Part shown: positions 1 to 8,540 of the stretch, in pieces | Layout of the letters: each line of letters begins with the position of its first letter | How positions within the stretch are numbered: position 1 is the first letter of the stretch | Assembly: GCA_947062675.1 (NCBI GenBank) | Contig: CAMSQM010000005.1 | Span: 26,031 to 90,030 of the forward strand | DNA from: an uncultured Roseburia sp. | GTDB taxonomy: Bacteria; Bacillota; Clostridia; Lachnospirales; Lachnospiraceae | Length of the DNA: 64,000 nt | Reading direction: 5' to 3' | Position numbers and translations under genes: made by a program | Notes under the pieces: generated by a model | Database searches by the model: none | The model's input: the letters and a program-made list of their open reading frames with translations, nothing else | What the model was told of the DNA's origin: nothing

Positions 1-535
1 ATATTTTTCTGATATTATTCAGATATAAAAGCATCACACCCGCGTTGAAATATCTGTCCCCATGGCACATCCCGCTCTTTTTCAGAACATAGCTTCGCTC
101 ACTTTTCGGAAACATATCATCGCACACAACGGCACACTGCCCCTTGTCCGGATACTCATAAAGCCTGCGCAGGTTTCCTTTTACGATAATATCCACATCC
201 AGCCATAATATCCTGTCTGTCTCCTGTGGCAGCATTTTAAGCATCAGCAGCCTGAGATTTGTCTCATATTTATAGCGCTGATCTTCCGCAATGCCCGAAA
301 ATATTTCCTTTTCAGCTCTTAAGAAACAAATGTTAATTTTTCTGTTTCCACGTTTCCGAAACTGTTCCCGGAACTGTCTCTGCCTTTCGGGCGATATCTC
401 AAAGTGGAGAATATATATATTCAGCTCTGTTTTATTCCAGCGGATAAATGAATACAGCATTACCGCAAGAGGATCTAAATACGCTTCATTAACAGCGGTC
501 AGCAGATTTACTGCCCTGCGCGCCTCACATTTCAT
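1..535 (-). CDS. Glycosyltransferase family 8 protein, C-terminus cut by window edge
   Basis: The minus strand is open from an ATG at 535 to the left edge, giving about 178 residues without a stop. The frame shows GT8 hallmarks: an LDVD metal-binding DXD motif near residue 110, preceded by an alternating strand/helix Rossmann-like N-terminus, and a YFNAGVMLL segment near residue 165. GT8 enzymes (LgtC type) are retaining, Mn-dependent and transfer glucose or galactose from UDP-sugar in the cytoplasm. The start overlaps the end of the upstream gene by 11 bases, so it is translationally coupled to the same operon. An AT-rich run near 411-420 lies in frame. The sugar and acceptor cannot be read from the sequence. 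Family confidence is high. Confidence 0.85.
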   Translation of the reverse strand, partial: MKCEARRAVNLLTAVNEAYLDPLAVMLYSFIRWNKTELNIYILHFEISPERQRQFREQFRKRGNRKINICFLRAEKEIFSGIAEDQRYKYETNLRLLMLKMLPQETDRILWLDVDIIVKGNLRRLYEYPDKGQCAVVCDDMFPKSERSYVLKKSGMCHGDRYFNAGVMLLYLNNIRKI

Positions 536-1028
536 AAAGAATATCCTCTAAAGAAGAGATTCTGCAGGCAGTAACTTTTTCCAGATCTTTCTCTATCTCA
601 TCATAAAAAAATACCGCAGTTACAATAATCAGATCGACCTCTGGCAAATCCTCTTTCGGACCAAGCACATCAACTTCTGCATAAATACCATCTGCATTCT
701 TATCTATCACGTATTTTACAGAAATCCCTGAATCCTTTAATTCATCATACAAGCGCTCTCCAACATAACTCATTCCATAAATGGCAACCGTTCTGATACC
801 GCTTTTCTGCAAATATTCGGCAATCGATTTTCCTTCCTGTTTTGTAACCATCCACTGGTTAAAAAGCTGCAGAATAGCAAGATGCTTTCCTGCGTACAAC
901 TTTTCTTTTGCCGCTGTCTGTTTCATCATCCTTCTGCCTGCCACAATGCCCAGTCCCACGCCAGCACATGCCGGCACTACAGCCAGCATCCCTTTTAGTA
1001 ATTTGTTCCAGTACAATTGATCTTTCAT
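525..1028 (-). CDS. Membrane-anchored small Rossmann-like protein
   Basis: 167 residues. One N-terminal hydrophobic segment (about residues 12-30) is followed by a basic linker. A Rossmann-like module then spans about residues 72-160, with a nucleotide-binding-type turn (AIYGMSYVGERL), an acidic end to strand 2 (YVIDKNADG) and a DLIIVTAVFFYDEI strand. It is a paralog of the protein at 8020-8529, and the same module ends several neighbouring glycosyltransferases. No catalytic residues are recognised. It may be a membrane-tethered nucleotide- or nucleotide-sugar-binding partner for the glycosyltransferases; that is inference. The start overlaps the upstream gene by an ATGA junction, placing it inside the long minus-strand glycan operon. 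Confidence 0.7.
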   Translation of the reverse strand: MKDQLYWNKLLKGMLAVVPACAGVGLGIVAGRRMMKQTAAKEKLYAGKHLAILQLFNQWMVTKQEGKSIAEYLQKSGIRTVAIYGMSYVGERLYDELKDSGISVKYVIDKNADGIYAEVDVLGPKEDLPEVDLIIVTAVFFYDEIEKDLEKVTACRISSLEDILYEM

Positions 1029-2590
1029 AAATCAGCACCTCTGTCATCTCTGGCTATTTTCTGCTCCATAATTAAATGCCTTGTTTCCCGCCATACCTGG
1101 CCATTATACTCATCTTTCCACACGACAATTTTTTCTTTCGGTATCATCCGGCTCAGCTGCTGATAAATTTCATCTTCATATAACTCAGTAACCACCATAA
1201 CTTTATCATATGCCTTCTGATCCTTAAGTATCTCCGTTCCATGCACCTTTAATCCCGCCAGCTCCATACCGCAAATAGCCGGGTTATTGTCCACAAATCC
1301 TTTTACCTCAATCTCCCTCGCAACCTCGCGGTATTTACCAATCCACTCCTGCGCAATACGGCCTGCCGGAAATAAAAACACTCTTCCTTCTATCATCCGC
1401 CGCTCCCAGATGAGCCGTGGATTCTCTTCAAACAATACGCTGCAGAGGCATAGCCGTGCCGGACGCAGCCTGACAGTCTCACCATTTCTGACCTCTCCGC
1501 ATGCTGTTCTGCGATACATTGCCAGTGGTTCTATACTCTGATTAAAATGTTTCAGCATCCTTTCTCCACAATTATCTTCTAAAAGTATGCCTGTTATATT
1601 TCCACGCAAATAAACATACGTCTGTACTGCGCTGATTTGATAGCTCTCCATTATCCACAAAAGCGCAGATACGAATACACTGCTCATGCGAATCTGGTAC
1701 GGAATCCGGATCAGATAATCATATTTCTCTATCTCCATCTCTTCCCCGCATGTATATGTAATATTCACATGTGTCTGCTGTTCAGATACAATCCGGGTTC
1801 CGTTAATATCCTTCCTGCTTCCCATAATCAGTACCTGCTTTTGTCTTATGTCTTCCGGGACATAACAAACTCTTTTAACATCGGAAATAATATGAAAAAA
1901 TCTATCTTTCAGATATTTTACAGCACGGTCATCGCTCACTTCTGCATAATATTTCCTGCAGATACTGCAGGATATTTCCTGTAATATTTCGTTACTCCAC
2001 TGCGATTGATGTCTCACATGAAATGTTACCGGATTGATCAGCTCTGCAATGTTCACCCCATGTTCCCAGAGCATCATGGGAAACCAGTAATCCCACATCG
2101 CCTGCCCCAGAATCAGGCCGTCATCTTCAATAAAATCTATTACCTTCTTAGGGAAAAAAAACGTATCCACTCCGCCAAAAAACATGGCAGAATTCATTTT
2201 ATCAATATCTTCTTTCTTCTCCACTTCCTGGCGTCTTGCAAATACAAGGCCACTTTCTGCCAGTCTTTCAACATAATCGTACAAGTCCTTTGAAAACTTT
2301 TTCAGATAAATATCCGAATTAATGATTCCGCAGACAGCCCCGGCCTTTTCTTTTAATACCTGAAGCATATCATATATATATGGACACGGTTTTCCAGTAA
2401 CCTTCTCTGCCCCACGTGCCATTTCCTGAAATTCCACATCCGGAAAATATCTCTCGATGTCTGCAAGCTCTTCCCTGACATTACATGATACCACTCTGAA
2501 TCCACTTTCGATCCATGTAGTAATAGCTGCCTGCTGATTCTCTATATTTCGAGGCGATATAGATGTCACCAGGACTATCTTTTTTTTCAT
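1025..2590 (-). CDS. Putative glycosyltransferase-like protein with C-terminal Rossmann module
   Basis: About 521 residues from the ATG at 2590, chosen because a GAAAGG ribosome binding site lies just upstream and an M-K-K-K-I-V-L-V strand begins there. The longer reading frame to 2704 would run into the upstream gene. The N-terminal half has a fold resembling nucleotide-diphospho-sugar transferases, with an IINSDIYL motif near residue 95 that could be the DXD-like metal site and an FFGGVDTFFFPKK segment. The C-terminal 100 residues carry the recurring Rossmann module of this locus (VFLFPAGRIAQEW, KGFVDNNPAICG, DKVMVVTELYEDEI). I do not recognise a named family. It shares the operon with GT4 and GT8 genes, so a role in glycan assembly is likely. 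Confidence 0.65.
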   Translation of the reverse strand: MKKKIVLVTSISPRNIENQQAAITTWIESGFRVVSCNVREELADIERYFPDVEFQEMARGAEKVTGKPCPYIYDMLQVLKEKAGAVCGIINSDIYLKKFSKDLYDYVERLAESGLVFARRQEVEKKEDIDKMNSAMFFGGVDTFFFPKKVIDFIEDDGLILGQAMWDYWFPMMLWEHGVNIAELINPVTFHVRHQSQWSNEILQEISCSICRKYYAEVSDDRAVKYLKDRFFHIISDVKRVCYVPEDIRQKQVLIMGSRKDINGTRIVSEQQTHVNITYTCGEEMEIEKYDYLIRIPYQIRMSSVFVSALLWIMESYQISAVQTYVYLRGNITGILLEDNCGERMLKHFNQSIEPLAMYRRTACGEVRNGETVRLRPARLCLCSVLFEENPRLIWERRMIEGRVFLFPAGRIAQEWIGKYREVAREIEVKGFVDNNPAICGMELAGLKVHGTEILKDQKAYDKVMVVTELYEDEIYQQLSRMIPKEKIVVWKDEYNGQVWRETRHLIMEQKIARDDRGADL

Positions 2591-2618
2591 TTTTTTACCT
2601 TTCTTCTGAATACAAATT

Positions 2619-4190
2619 CTAATAATAAAAAAAACTAAAATAACTTTTGTTTTTTTCAAATCCCATCTGTTCCAGAGCCTCTGCAATCTCTGCGTAATTC
2701 TCATTGTTTGCTATCAGCACAATATCTTCTAACGGTTTTAGCATACCCGGCGAAAAAATCGGAATTCCAAGGTATTCCCCCCGCTTATGAGAGTCAATAA
2801 ACCCGCTGATAAATACTTCCGGCATAAAAGTTCCCAGCAGTTTTCGTATTTTTTCTCCCCAGTAGCCCGCTCCCCACAGGTATACTTTTTTCGTCCTGCC
2901 CTTTCCCATCCGTATCAGCATTTTCTTCACATGATAGATCCACCATATCCGGGTGCGGTAAAACTCCCTGTCATCATCACTGTATACCCCAGCATTCCAG
3001 GGCGCCTCACAAACCCACATAAACTCCGTCCAGATCTCCCGGAATTCTTTCTCAGTAATTTTATCTGCACAGATTCCGGTCCTGTTATCCTGACAAATCC
3101 AGGCATAGTAATTCATCAGCTTTTTCGTAATTTTTCGCACAGAAAAATGATCCTCAAAAGTTTGCGTTGCATTTTTTATCACTTCCTGCAGCTTTCCTGT
3201 TTCCCGATCCCTCAGATACCGTTCAAAGGCCTCTGAAAAATCCTCCTGCTTCATACCTTTAGTCAGATAACCATTCACCCCGTCCCTGATTATCTCAGGG
3301 ATTCCCCCCACCGGAGTGGCAATCACGGCCACACGACTCTGCAGCGCCTCCACAATTACTGTTGGAAATGATTCTTCAAAACTACAGGATAATAACACAT
3401 CTGCATTGCGCATTTCCTCTTCTATATTGGAAGTAAACCCCTTCATATGAACATGCTTCTGTAAATGATGCTCCCTGATATAAGAAACACAATCAGATAC
3501 ATATTCGGTATCTGTATGTTTTCCCCATAAATCCAGCTGCACTTCAACCCCCGCGTCCAGTAATCGTTCTGTCAGCTGTATCGCAGCAAGCTGATTTTTT
3601 ATTCTGTATACCACCCCTGCACAAATCAGATTTATTGAATCGTTCTTTACACTGCGTTCCAGGTCTAATACATGGTATCCCTGACGGATGCATCTGGATG
3701 ATATCCCAAGTCCTGTCTTCCATGATTCACTATACATTACCGAATCTGCATGATGATAGGAAGGATAAACCTTCATATAGTTTACAAAAAATGTATTTTT
3801 TTTCACCTGAAATACGCTCATCAAATGTGGAATACCGTATTTGCGGGCAACAAGCTCGACAGCTGTATTCACTTGCACACTGTGCATAATATCCGGTCGG
3901 AATTCTGTTACACATTTCTCTATACCGGGAACTGAATCCATCGTATCCCAGACATTCACATATGGCATCTCTACAGCAGTACTGATAAAAGCATAGCCGC
4001 ATGGCAGTCTGAATTTTTTGCATCTTCTATCATACTCAGAGTCATATTCACCTTTTCTGTCAATTGGGATTATTACTTTTACTACACAGCCTGCATTCTG
4101 CATCATGGCCGCATAATTTACCAGCAGATTACCGGAACCACCAAAATTATACGATAAATCCAGAAAATACAATATTCTCAAATCTCTCAT
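2619..4190 (-). CDS. Glycosyltransferase family 4 with C-terminal Rossmann module
   Basis: About 523 residues. The ATG at 4190 forms an ATGA overlap with the upstream remnant and starts the typical GT-B N-terminus (RILYFLDLSYNFGGSGNLL). The C-terminal GT-B lobe is clear: INLICAGVVYRIKNQ near residue 195, then SCSFEESFPTVIVEAL with the E-x7-E retaining GT4 signature, and TPVGGIPEIIRDGVNGYL. The last 100 residues are the locus-specific Rossmann module (KVYLWGAGYWGEKI, GFIDSHKRGEYLG, EDIVLIANNENYAEI). GT4 enzymes transfer sugars from NDP-sugars with retention, in the cytoplasm. It is a paralog of the decayed gene at 4489-5294. The donor is unknown; the pseudaminic acid operon context makes flagellar or surface glycan assembly likely. 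Confidence 0.85.
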   Translation of the reverse strand: MRDLRILYFLDLSYNFGGSGNLLVNYAAMMQNAGCVVKVIIPIDRKGEYDSEYDRRCKKFRLPCGYAFISTAVEMPYVNVWDTMDSVPGIEKCVTEFRPDIMHSVQVNTAVELVARKYGIPHLMSVFQVKKNTFFVNYMKVYPSYHHADSVMYSESWKTGLGISSRCIRQGYHVLDLERSVKNDSINLICAGVVYRIKNQLAAIQLTERLLDAGVEVQLDLWGKHTDTEYVSDCVSYIREHHLQKHVHMKGFTSNIEEEMRNADVLLSCSFEESFPTVIVEALQSRVAVIATPVGGIPEIIRDGVNGYLTKGMKQEDFSEAFERYLRDRETGKLQEVIKNATQTFEDHFSVRKITKKLMNYYAWICQDNRTGICADKITEKEFREIWTEFMWVCEAPWNAGVYSDDDREFYRTRIWWIYHVKKMLIRMGKGRTKKVYLWGAGYWGEKIRKLLGTFMPEVFISGFIDSHKRGEYLGIPIFSPGMLKPLEDIVLIANNENYAEIAEALEQMGFEKNKSYFSFFYY

Positions 4191-4510
4191 CTCATTTCTT
4201 CTCTTCTGATTTTCTGAAAGCATTCATCAACCTTCCATAATAATTTCCTGTAATATCGCTGTCTTTCATGAATATTCTCAAATAACAGTCTGCTCTCAAA
4301 CCTGAAAGGCTTTAAAAACATATCCTGCAATTGTCTTCTGGTAAAATCCATGCAACTCACATATGAATATCCCCATCGTTTCTGCAGACTGCTAAATATC
4401 ATGCCGATCCGTAACCGGTCAAATTCAGAAAAATATTCCTCATATAAATTGTGCACAGGCTTTAAGTCAAAGTCCTTTATCCTGTCATTTACGGAGTCGA
4501 ATTTAACCCC
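4187..4510 (-). pseudogene. Remnant of a sulfotransferase-like domain C-terminus
   Basis: The frame aligns by eye with the last 100 residues of the large protein at 31796-34333: FDLKPVHNLYEEYFSEFDR here against FNLKPVYNTYEEYFSEYDR there, followed in both by a KR-x-GY segment and an F-x-RR-x-L-Q-x-MF segment. Homology extends upstream of the first ATG (4456) to about 4510, where it is cut by the end of the decayed GT4 gene. The piece therefore lacks the rest of its parent and is most likely a relic. Its stop overlaps the start of the GT4 gene by ATGA, so it may still be translated as an 89-residue peptide coupling the two genes. Confidence 0.7.
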
Positions 4511-5294
4511 GGATATGCGGAAGAAGAAAGCATATCCTTATAATAATGTTCCAGCTGCATCCTCACCACATTTTTAGAAAAATTCTCTTTCCATGTAACA
4601 GCCGCATTTTCATGAATCTTCCGGATATCGCCATTTTCATAATCAGCAAAACATTCCGGAAGACTCGCTGCAACATCTGACGCCTCATATCCCTGGCATA
4701 TATATATAAATTATATTTATCTGACAGCAGCTCAGGAACTCCCGCAACCGGTGTGGATATGATTGTAAGATCATATGTCAGCGCTTCCACAATCGAGCCT
4801 GGAAATGACTCATCTGTACTCGCACATAAATAGCAGTCATTTTCTCTTAAAAGCGGAGAAATATCACTATGAAAACCAGCAATATGGATGAACTCTGACA
4901 ACCCTTTCTCCAGAATATATCTCCGGCACTCCTGCGCATAGACAGAACCATCTCCTTCTGCGATTGTGAGCATGACCCTGCGTCCCCGGGTATGGCAGTA
5001 TTCCACAGCGCGGATTGCTGTCATCTGATTTTTTCTCTCACACACGCTCCCCAGCATCACAATCCTGAGCACCTCTCCATTCCATACAGCCTTTTTGCTT
5101 CACGGGCAGCCAGCTCTGCCGCAATGTTCATCTGAACCGGGTGGAACACCTCTGCTTTTCCTCACGCGCATAATCCCGAATTGCTGCGGCTGACTCCAAT
5201 GCCGTCAAAAAGTCAATACTTTAGCCTGTTCCAGCAGCACATTGCCTGCACCTCCAAGCCCTCTTGGAATATCCAGAAAATATATGATTCGCAT
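4489..5294 (-). pseudogene. Decayed glycosyltransferase family 4 gene
   Basis: A start at 5294 with a GAGGG ribosome binding site opens a GT4 N-terminus (MRIIYFLDIPRGLGGAGNV) like that of the gene at 2619-4190, but a stop follows at about 30 codons. Out-of-frame pieces of the middle follow (for example MNIAAELAAREAKRLYGME). The C-terminal GT-B lobe is open from 5072 (IVMLGSVCERKNQMTAI, STDESFPGSIVEAL, TPVAGVPELLSD). At a TA dinucleotide run (4698-4708) the frame slips again. Removing one TA unit gives NLYICQGYEASD and reads on to a stop at 4489. Several independent lesions plus an internal deletion mean the gene is dead rather than merely switched off. Confidence 0.85.
4698..4708. repeat. TA dinucleotide run at a frameshift
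   Basis: Eleven bases of alternating A and T inside the GT4 pseudogene. The C-terminal homology changes frame exactly here, and loss of one 2-base unit would rejoin it. This is typical of slippage at a short tandem repeat. Confidence 0.75.
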
Positions 5295-5310
5295 AAATCC
5301 ATCCCTCTTA

Positions 5311-7227
5311 TCAATCCCCGGCTCTGAAAGCATAAATCAGACCCATATCCTCGCTTTTGTCGTTACACCAGTATGAAAAACCTGCACGCCCAAGATACTC
5401 TGACACCGTCTCCCGTCCCCTGTAATGCCATTCGATCATCAGAAAAGCAAACCTGCCCAGCAGCCCGGTTTCTGACAGATCCTTCAGTATGCCATATTCT
5501 TCCCCTTCACAATCCAGTTTCAGTACGATGTTATGCTGTGAATATCTATCCAGAACAGGCGCAAAGACCTCTGACGCCCTTCTGACCTCAATCCTCTCTG
5601 TCCGCTCATTCTCCTCTTTTACAAGGTGCCTGTCCAGATAAGTCCTGTACACTTCTTCCCGAACGCTCCCCAGTGTACTCTGCCCGCAGGTCATATCCTC
5701 ATTAAATCCGACAATTCTCCACTCGTTTCTGTCACTTATCCCGAACTGAAAAACTTCCAGTCTTTCTTTATCTTCCAGATAACCTGCCAGATTTCCCCGT
5801 GCCGACTCAAACGTCTTACGGAAAGGTTCAAACGCATATACTTTCTCCGTGCGCGGGTTATTCAGAAAATACAGAACCGCATCCCCTACATTCATCCCCA
5901 CATCCAGAATAACATCTTTTCTCTGATTATTTAAAAAATAATTGTAATTCTGCTGAACAAGCACCTCATACACATTATAAAACTCATCCAGCGATCCCAC
6001 TGCAGCCTCTGTCCCGTTTATTCCCATCTTCAGTCTGCCGTCCGGCAGTACCTTTAAAAAATCCAGCTCTTTACTAAATCTCCCATAAAGCATGTGTCCG
6101 AGAATAATATTGTCATACCCTGTATGAAATTTTTCCATCAGTACTTTTCCAATATTTATGCACTCCTGTATATCCTGCACCATAACAATTATTTTATCAA
6201 AGGTATATCCCGGAATCTGTGCCGGCTTAATAATCTCCCTGCCCGCATAAAAACCCTTTCGATTAACATCGACAAACGCAGCGATATCATATTTACTGTT
6301 CAGATCTTTCTCATTCTGAAAATAGAAATTTCCCAGCCCGTAAATCAGCACTCTTTTTTTCACTCCGGCCATACTGTTTACTGCCGTGTAGCTCCCGTAA
6401 AATCCGGCAAATGCATCTCTTGTTGCGCTCCGGATCCCGGTTCTTTCCGGAAGGCGGAAAGATTCCGGGTTCTGCTCCGCGCTCTTTACCCGGAACCTGT
6501 CCGTCTTTTTGCAATGTACCCCGGTCCCATCCAGCCCGATGTTCTGTATCAGAGAATGATACGGGTTCAGACAGAGGCCCCCGCACGCAATTGCATTCAA
6601 AGCCCAGAAAACCGCCCACGAATTATTTTTCCCTGTCACGTTTCCGATCAGCATTTGTTCCAGATCACATCCCCACGTCGCCAGCTCCCCGGACATGGCC
6701 GCATCATTTTTCATTCCGCGCAATATCGTATAATCTTCTGCGTATGAGGCCCACCGGTCTTTCCACGTTCCCCAGCCCCATGAAGAGATCCTGCCACAAA
6801 AATATGCATCATAGCCATCCTCCTTCAGATCAATCGGCCAGCTGTAACCGCTCACGGAATGAACCTCCTTTTTTAATGCATACTTTTCCAGGCACTGATT
6901 CATAAAAGTAACAAATGACGGCTGCGGCACACAGTCATCTTCCAGCACAATAATCGCGTCATTCTCACGCAGGACAGCATGAACTCCACTGACGATGGAA
7001 TCAGCCAGTCCCTTATTGACTTCTGAATAATACACGTGTGTATGGCACCAGTTAATATTTTCAATCACTTCCCTTGTCCTGATCCATCCCGGCCTGTCGG
7101 CTTCACATTTCAGCCCGTCCTGAAATATGTATAAATCATTCACTCCACGGTTTCTCTTTAAACCGTCCAGAACCTGTGTCAGATGAGCGTCCCTGCAGTA
7201 TGCAAATACTGCGATTCCTGTTTTCAT
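5311..7227 (-). CDS. Three-domain fusion: glycosyltransferase, Rossmann module and FkbM-type methyltransferase
   Basis: 638 residues, starting at 7227 after a GAAGGGGAG ribosome binding site. Residues 1-270 are a GT-A-like sugar transferase (GIAVFAYCRDAHL, YFQDGLK-type strand, IIVLEDDCVPQPSF as the acidic metal site, GRISSWGWGTWKDRW). Residues 290-385 are the recurring Rossmann module (VLIYGLGNFYFQNEKDL, IAAFVDVNRKGFY, DKIIVMVQDIQE). Residues 430-620 are an FkbM-family SAM methyltransferase (VILDVGMNVGDAVLYF, VYAFEPFRKTFESA, VLKLDCEGEEYGIL). A likely job is adding a sugar and O-methylating it or the growing chain. The acceptor is not evident. It lies in the pseudaminic operon just downstream of two methyltransferase-like and anchor genes. 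Confidence 0.85.
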   Translation of the reverse strand: MKTGIAVFAYCRDAHLTQVLDGLKRNRGVNDLYIFQDGLKCEADRPGWIRTREVIENINWCHTHVYYSEVNKGLADSIVSGVHAVLRENDAIIVLEDDCVPQPSFVTFMNQCLEKYALKKEVHSVSGYSWPIDLKEDGYDAYFCGRISSWGWGTWKDRWASYAEDYTILRGMKNDAAMSGELATWGCDLEQMLIGNVTGKNNSWAVFWALNAIACGGLCLNPYHSLIQNIGLDGTGVHCKKTDRFRVKSAEQNPESFRLPERTGIRSATRDAFAGFYGSYTAVNSMAGVKKRVLIYGLGNFYFQNEKDLNSKYDIAAFVDVNRKGFYAGREIIKPAQIPGYTFDKIIVMVQDIQECINIGKVLMEKFHTGYDNIILGHMLYGRFSKELDFLKVLPDGRLKMGINGTEAAVGSLDEFYNVYEVLVQQNYNYFLNNQRKDVILDVGMNVGDAVLYFLNNPRTEKVYAFEPFRKTFESARGNLAGYLEDKERLEVFQFGISDRNEWRIVGFNEDMTCGQSTLGSVREEVYRTYLDRHLVKEENERTERIEVRRASEVFAPVLDRYSQHNIVLKLDCEGEEYGILKDLSETGLLGRFAFLMIEWHYRGRETVSEYLGRAGFSYWCNDKSEDMGLIYAFRAGD

Positions 7228-7268
7228 GGCCTCTCCCCTTCTTCAAAACAGCTTCTTTAAGCAAAATC

Positions 7269-8027
7269 TCAGTTCAGCTCCACATAACAAATCCACGTGT
7301 ATGCATCTGCTTCTTCTTTTACCTGTCTGTATTTTTCGATATCCTTATTCGAAAAAACGGGCGCTGGCGTCGGATAATTTACATCATCCCAGCTATCGCC
7401 CCATCTTGTTTTTTCATTCTTAAAAAGCGGCGGAAATGTTGTATACGTTTTAATATTTTCTGCAAAATAATCTGAGTGGGCATCATTCGCTTCTATGATT
7501 ACATTACCGTCTACTGTCAGCCCGCATCCTGAAATTACTTTTTTACAGGAATAGCAGTCTCCCTGTAATACCGGGTAATTATCTTCAAACATTGCTTTTT
7601 TAAACCCCATCCACTTCATCTGCATCAGGCGCAGATAAGCATCCTGATGATCGTCAAAAAAACAAAATGTATTTTCGGGCTTAAGGATTTTCTTCCAGTT
7701 TATATAATAAAAATCTTTTGAAAAATAAGTTACATTCTCATCAATATATACCCTTTGTGAAAGCTTCACATCAATTGAATAGATTTTTGCTTTCGGACAG
7801 GCTCTGGACATAAGCCATGTTCCCTGTCCTTTATAAACTCCGCTTTCAATAATATTCTCCGGATTCATTTTTTTCAGCACATACCATGTCCAGAACAAAT
7901 GCGTTGACGACATACCCCCCCCATTGTTCTTAAGAGGCCTCTCACCGTAAAGTTCCAGAAATTCATCCAGCATATATTTCGCTTCGCTGATGTCCCAGGA
8001 CTGTACACCCCACTTTAAATCATTCAT
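7269..8027 (-). CDS. SAM-methyltransferase-like / cephalosporin-hydroxylase-like protein
   Basis: 252 residues from the ATG at 8027, preceded by AAAGGGGGATGGGGC and overlapping the upstream gene by 8 bases. A longer frame to 8075 lacks a suitable site. The core resembles class I methyltransferases of the MTase_24/cephalosporin hydroxylase type: NIIESGVYKGQGTWLM (motif I region), YSIDVKLSQ (acidic end of strand 2) and CFFDDHQD. Substrate and exact chemistry are unknown. An 8-G run (7915-7922) encodes part of NNGGGMSS. The current length is in frame; gaining or losing one G leads to a stop within about 25 codons, so the gene could be phase-variable. Confidence 0.7.
   Translation of the reverse strand: MNDLKWGVQSWDISEAKYMLDEFLELYGERPLKNNGGGMSSTHLFWTWYVLKKMNPENIIESGVYKGQGTWLMSRACPKAKIYSIDVKLSQRVYIDENVTYFSKDFYYINWKKILKPENTFCFFDDHQDAYLRLMQMKWMGFKKAMFEDNYPVLQGDCYSCKKVISGCGLTVDGNVIIEANDAHSDYFAENIKTYTTFPPLFKNEKTRWGDSWDDVNYPTPAPVFSNKDIEKYRQVKEEADAYTWICYVELN
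7915..7922. repeat. G8 homopolymer tract (minus strand) inside a coding region
   Basis: Eight consecutive C on the plus strand, read as G8 in the gene at 7269-8027. The present length keeps the gene open. G7 and G9 both run into stops within about 25 codons. Confidence 0.85.
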
Positions 8028-8529
8028 GCCCCATCCCCCTTTCACATTCGCAAATAATTCCTTCAATAGAAACAATCGGGCAGATCACCTTTTGTTCAAG
8101 TACTATTTTGATATCATTATAATACGCAATCGGTGTCACAACAATAATATCCACATCCGGCAGGGCTTCGTCCGGCGGGATAATCTTTACTTCGCTCTTT
8201 AAATCTGCTGCATTTTTATCTATCGCATATTCAACATGCACCTCACTGTTCTCCAATTCTTTTAACAAAGTATGGCCCACATAGTTCATTCCGTATATAG
8301 CAATTTTTCTATATCCCCTCTCAGCAAAATACGAAGTCAGAGCCCGTCCCTGCTGTTTTAGCTGAACCCACTGATTCATCATAAGATACAATTTCAGATG
8401 TTTTTCTGCAATGAATCGTTCCTTCCTGAGACTTCCCAACGTCCTTTTCAGAGTCGCAAGTACCCCTGCCGTTCCCCCCGCCGCCAGCAGCATCAGTATA
8501 CCTGCCATCTTCAGCAACCTTTTTTTCAT
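8020..8529 (-). CDS. Membrane-anchored small Rossmann-like protein, paralog of 525-1028
   Basis: 169 residues. A hydrophobic N-terminal helix (about residues 8-26) suggests a single membrane anchor with the rest cytoplasmic. A basic/amphipathic linker is followed by a Rossmann-like module (KIAIYGMNYVGHTLLKEL, EYAIDKNAADL, VDIIVVTPIAYYNDI). The architecture matches the protein at 525-1028 over its whole length. The ribosome binding site GAGG precedes the ATG at 8529 by about 9 bases. It sits between pseB and a methyltransferase-like gene. It has no recognised catalytic residues; a scaffold or nucleotide-sensing role for membrane-associated glycosylation enzymes is speculation. Confidence 0.7.
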   Translation of the reverse strand: MKKRLLKMAGILMLLAAGGTAGVLATLKRTLGSLRKERFIAEKHLKLYLMMNQWVQLKQQGRALTSYFAERGYRKIAIYGMNYVGHTLLKELENSEVHVEYAIDKNAADLKSEVKIIPPDEALPDVDIIVVTPIAYYNDIKIVLEQKVICPIVSIEGIICECERGMGHE

Positions 8530-8540
8530 TCTTCCATTCC

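Noticed and set aside
2771..3312. Several C6 or G6 runs in coding regions
   Set aside because: Six-base runs are common by chance and their genes are intact; only tracts of seven or more with frame effects were reported.
4187..4456. 89-residue open frame as an independent small gene
   Set aside because: Homology to a larger protein continues upstream of its first ATG, so it is a remnant.
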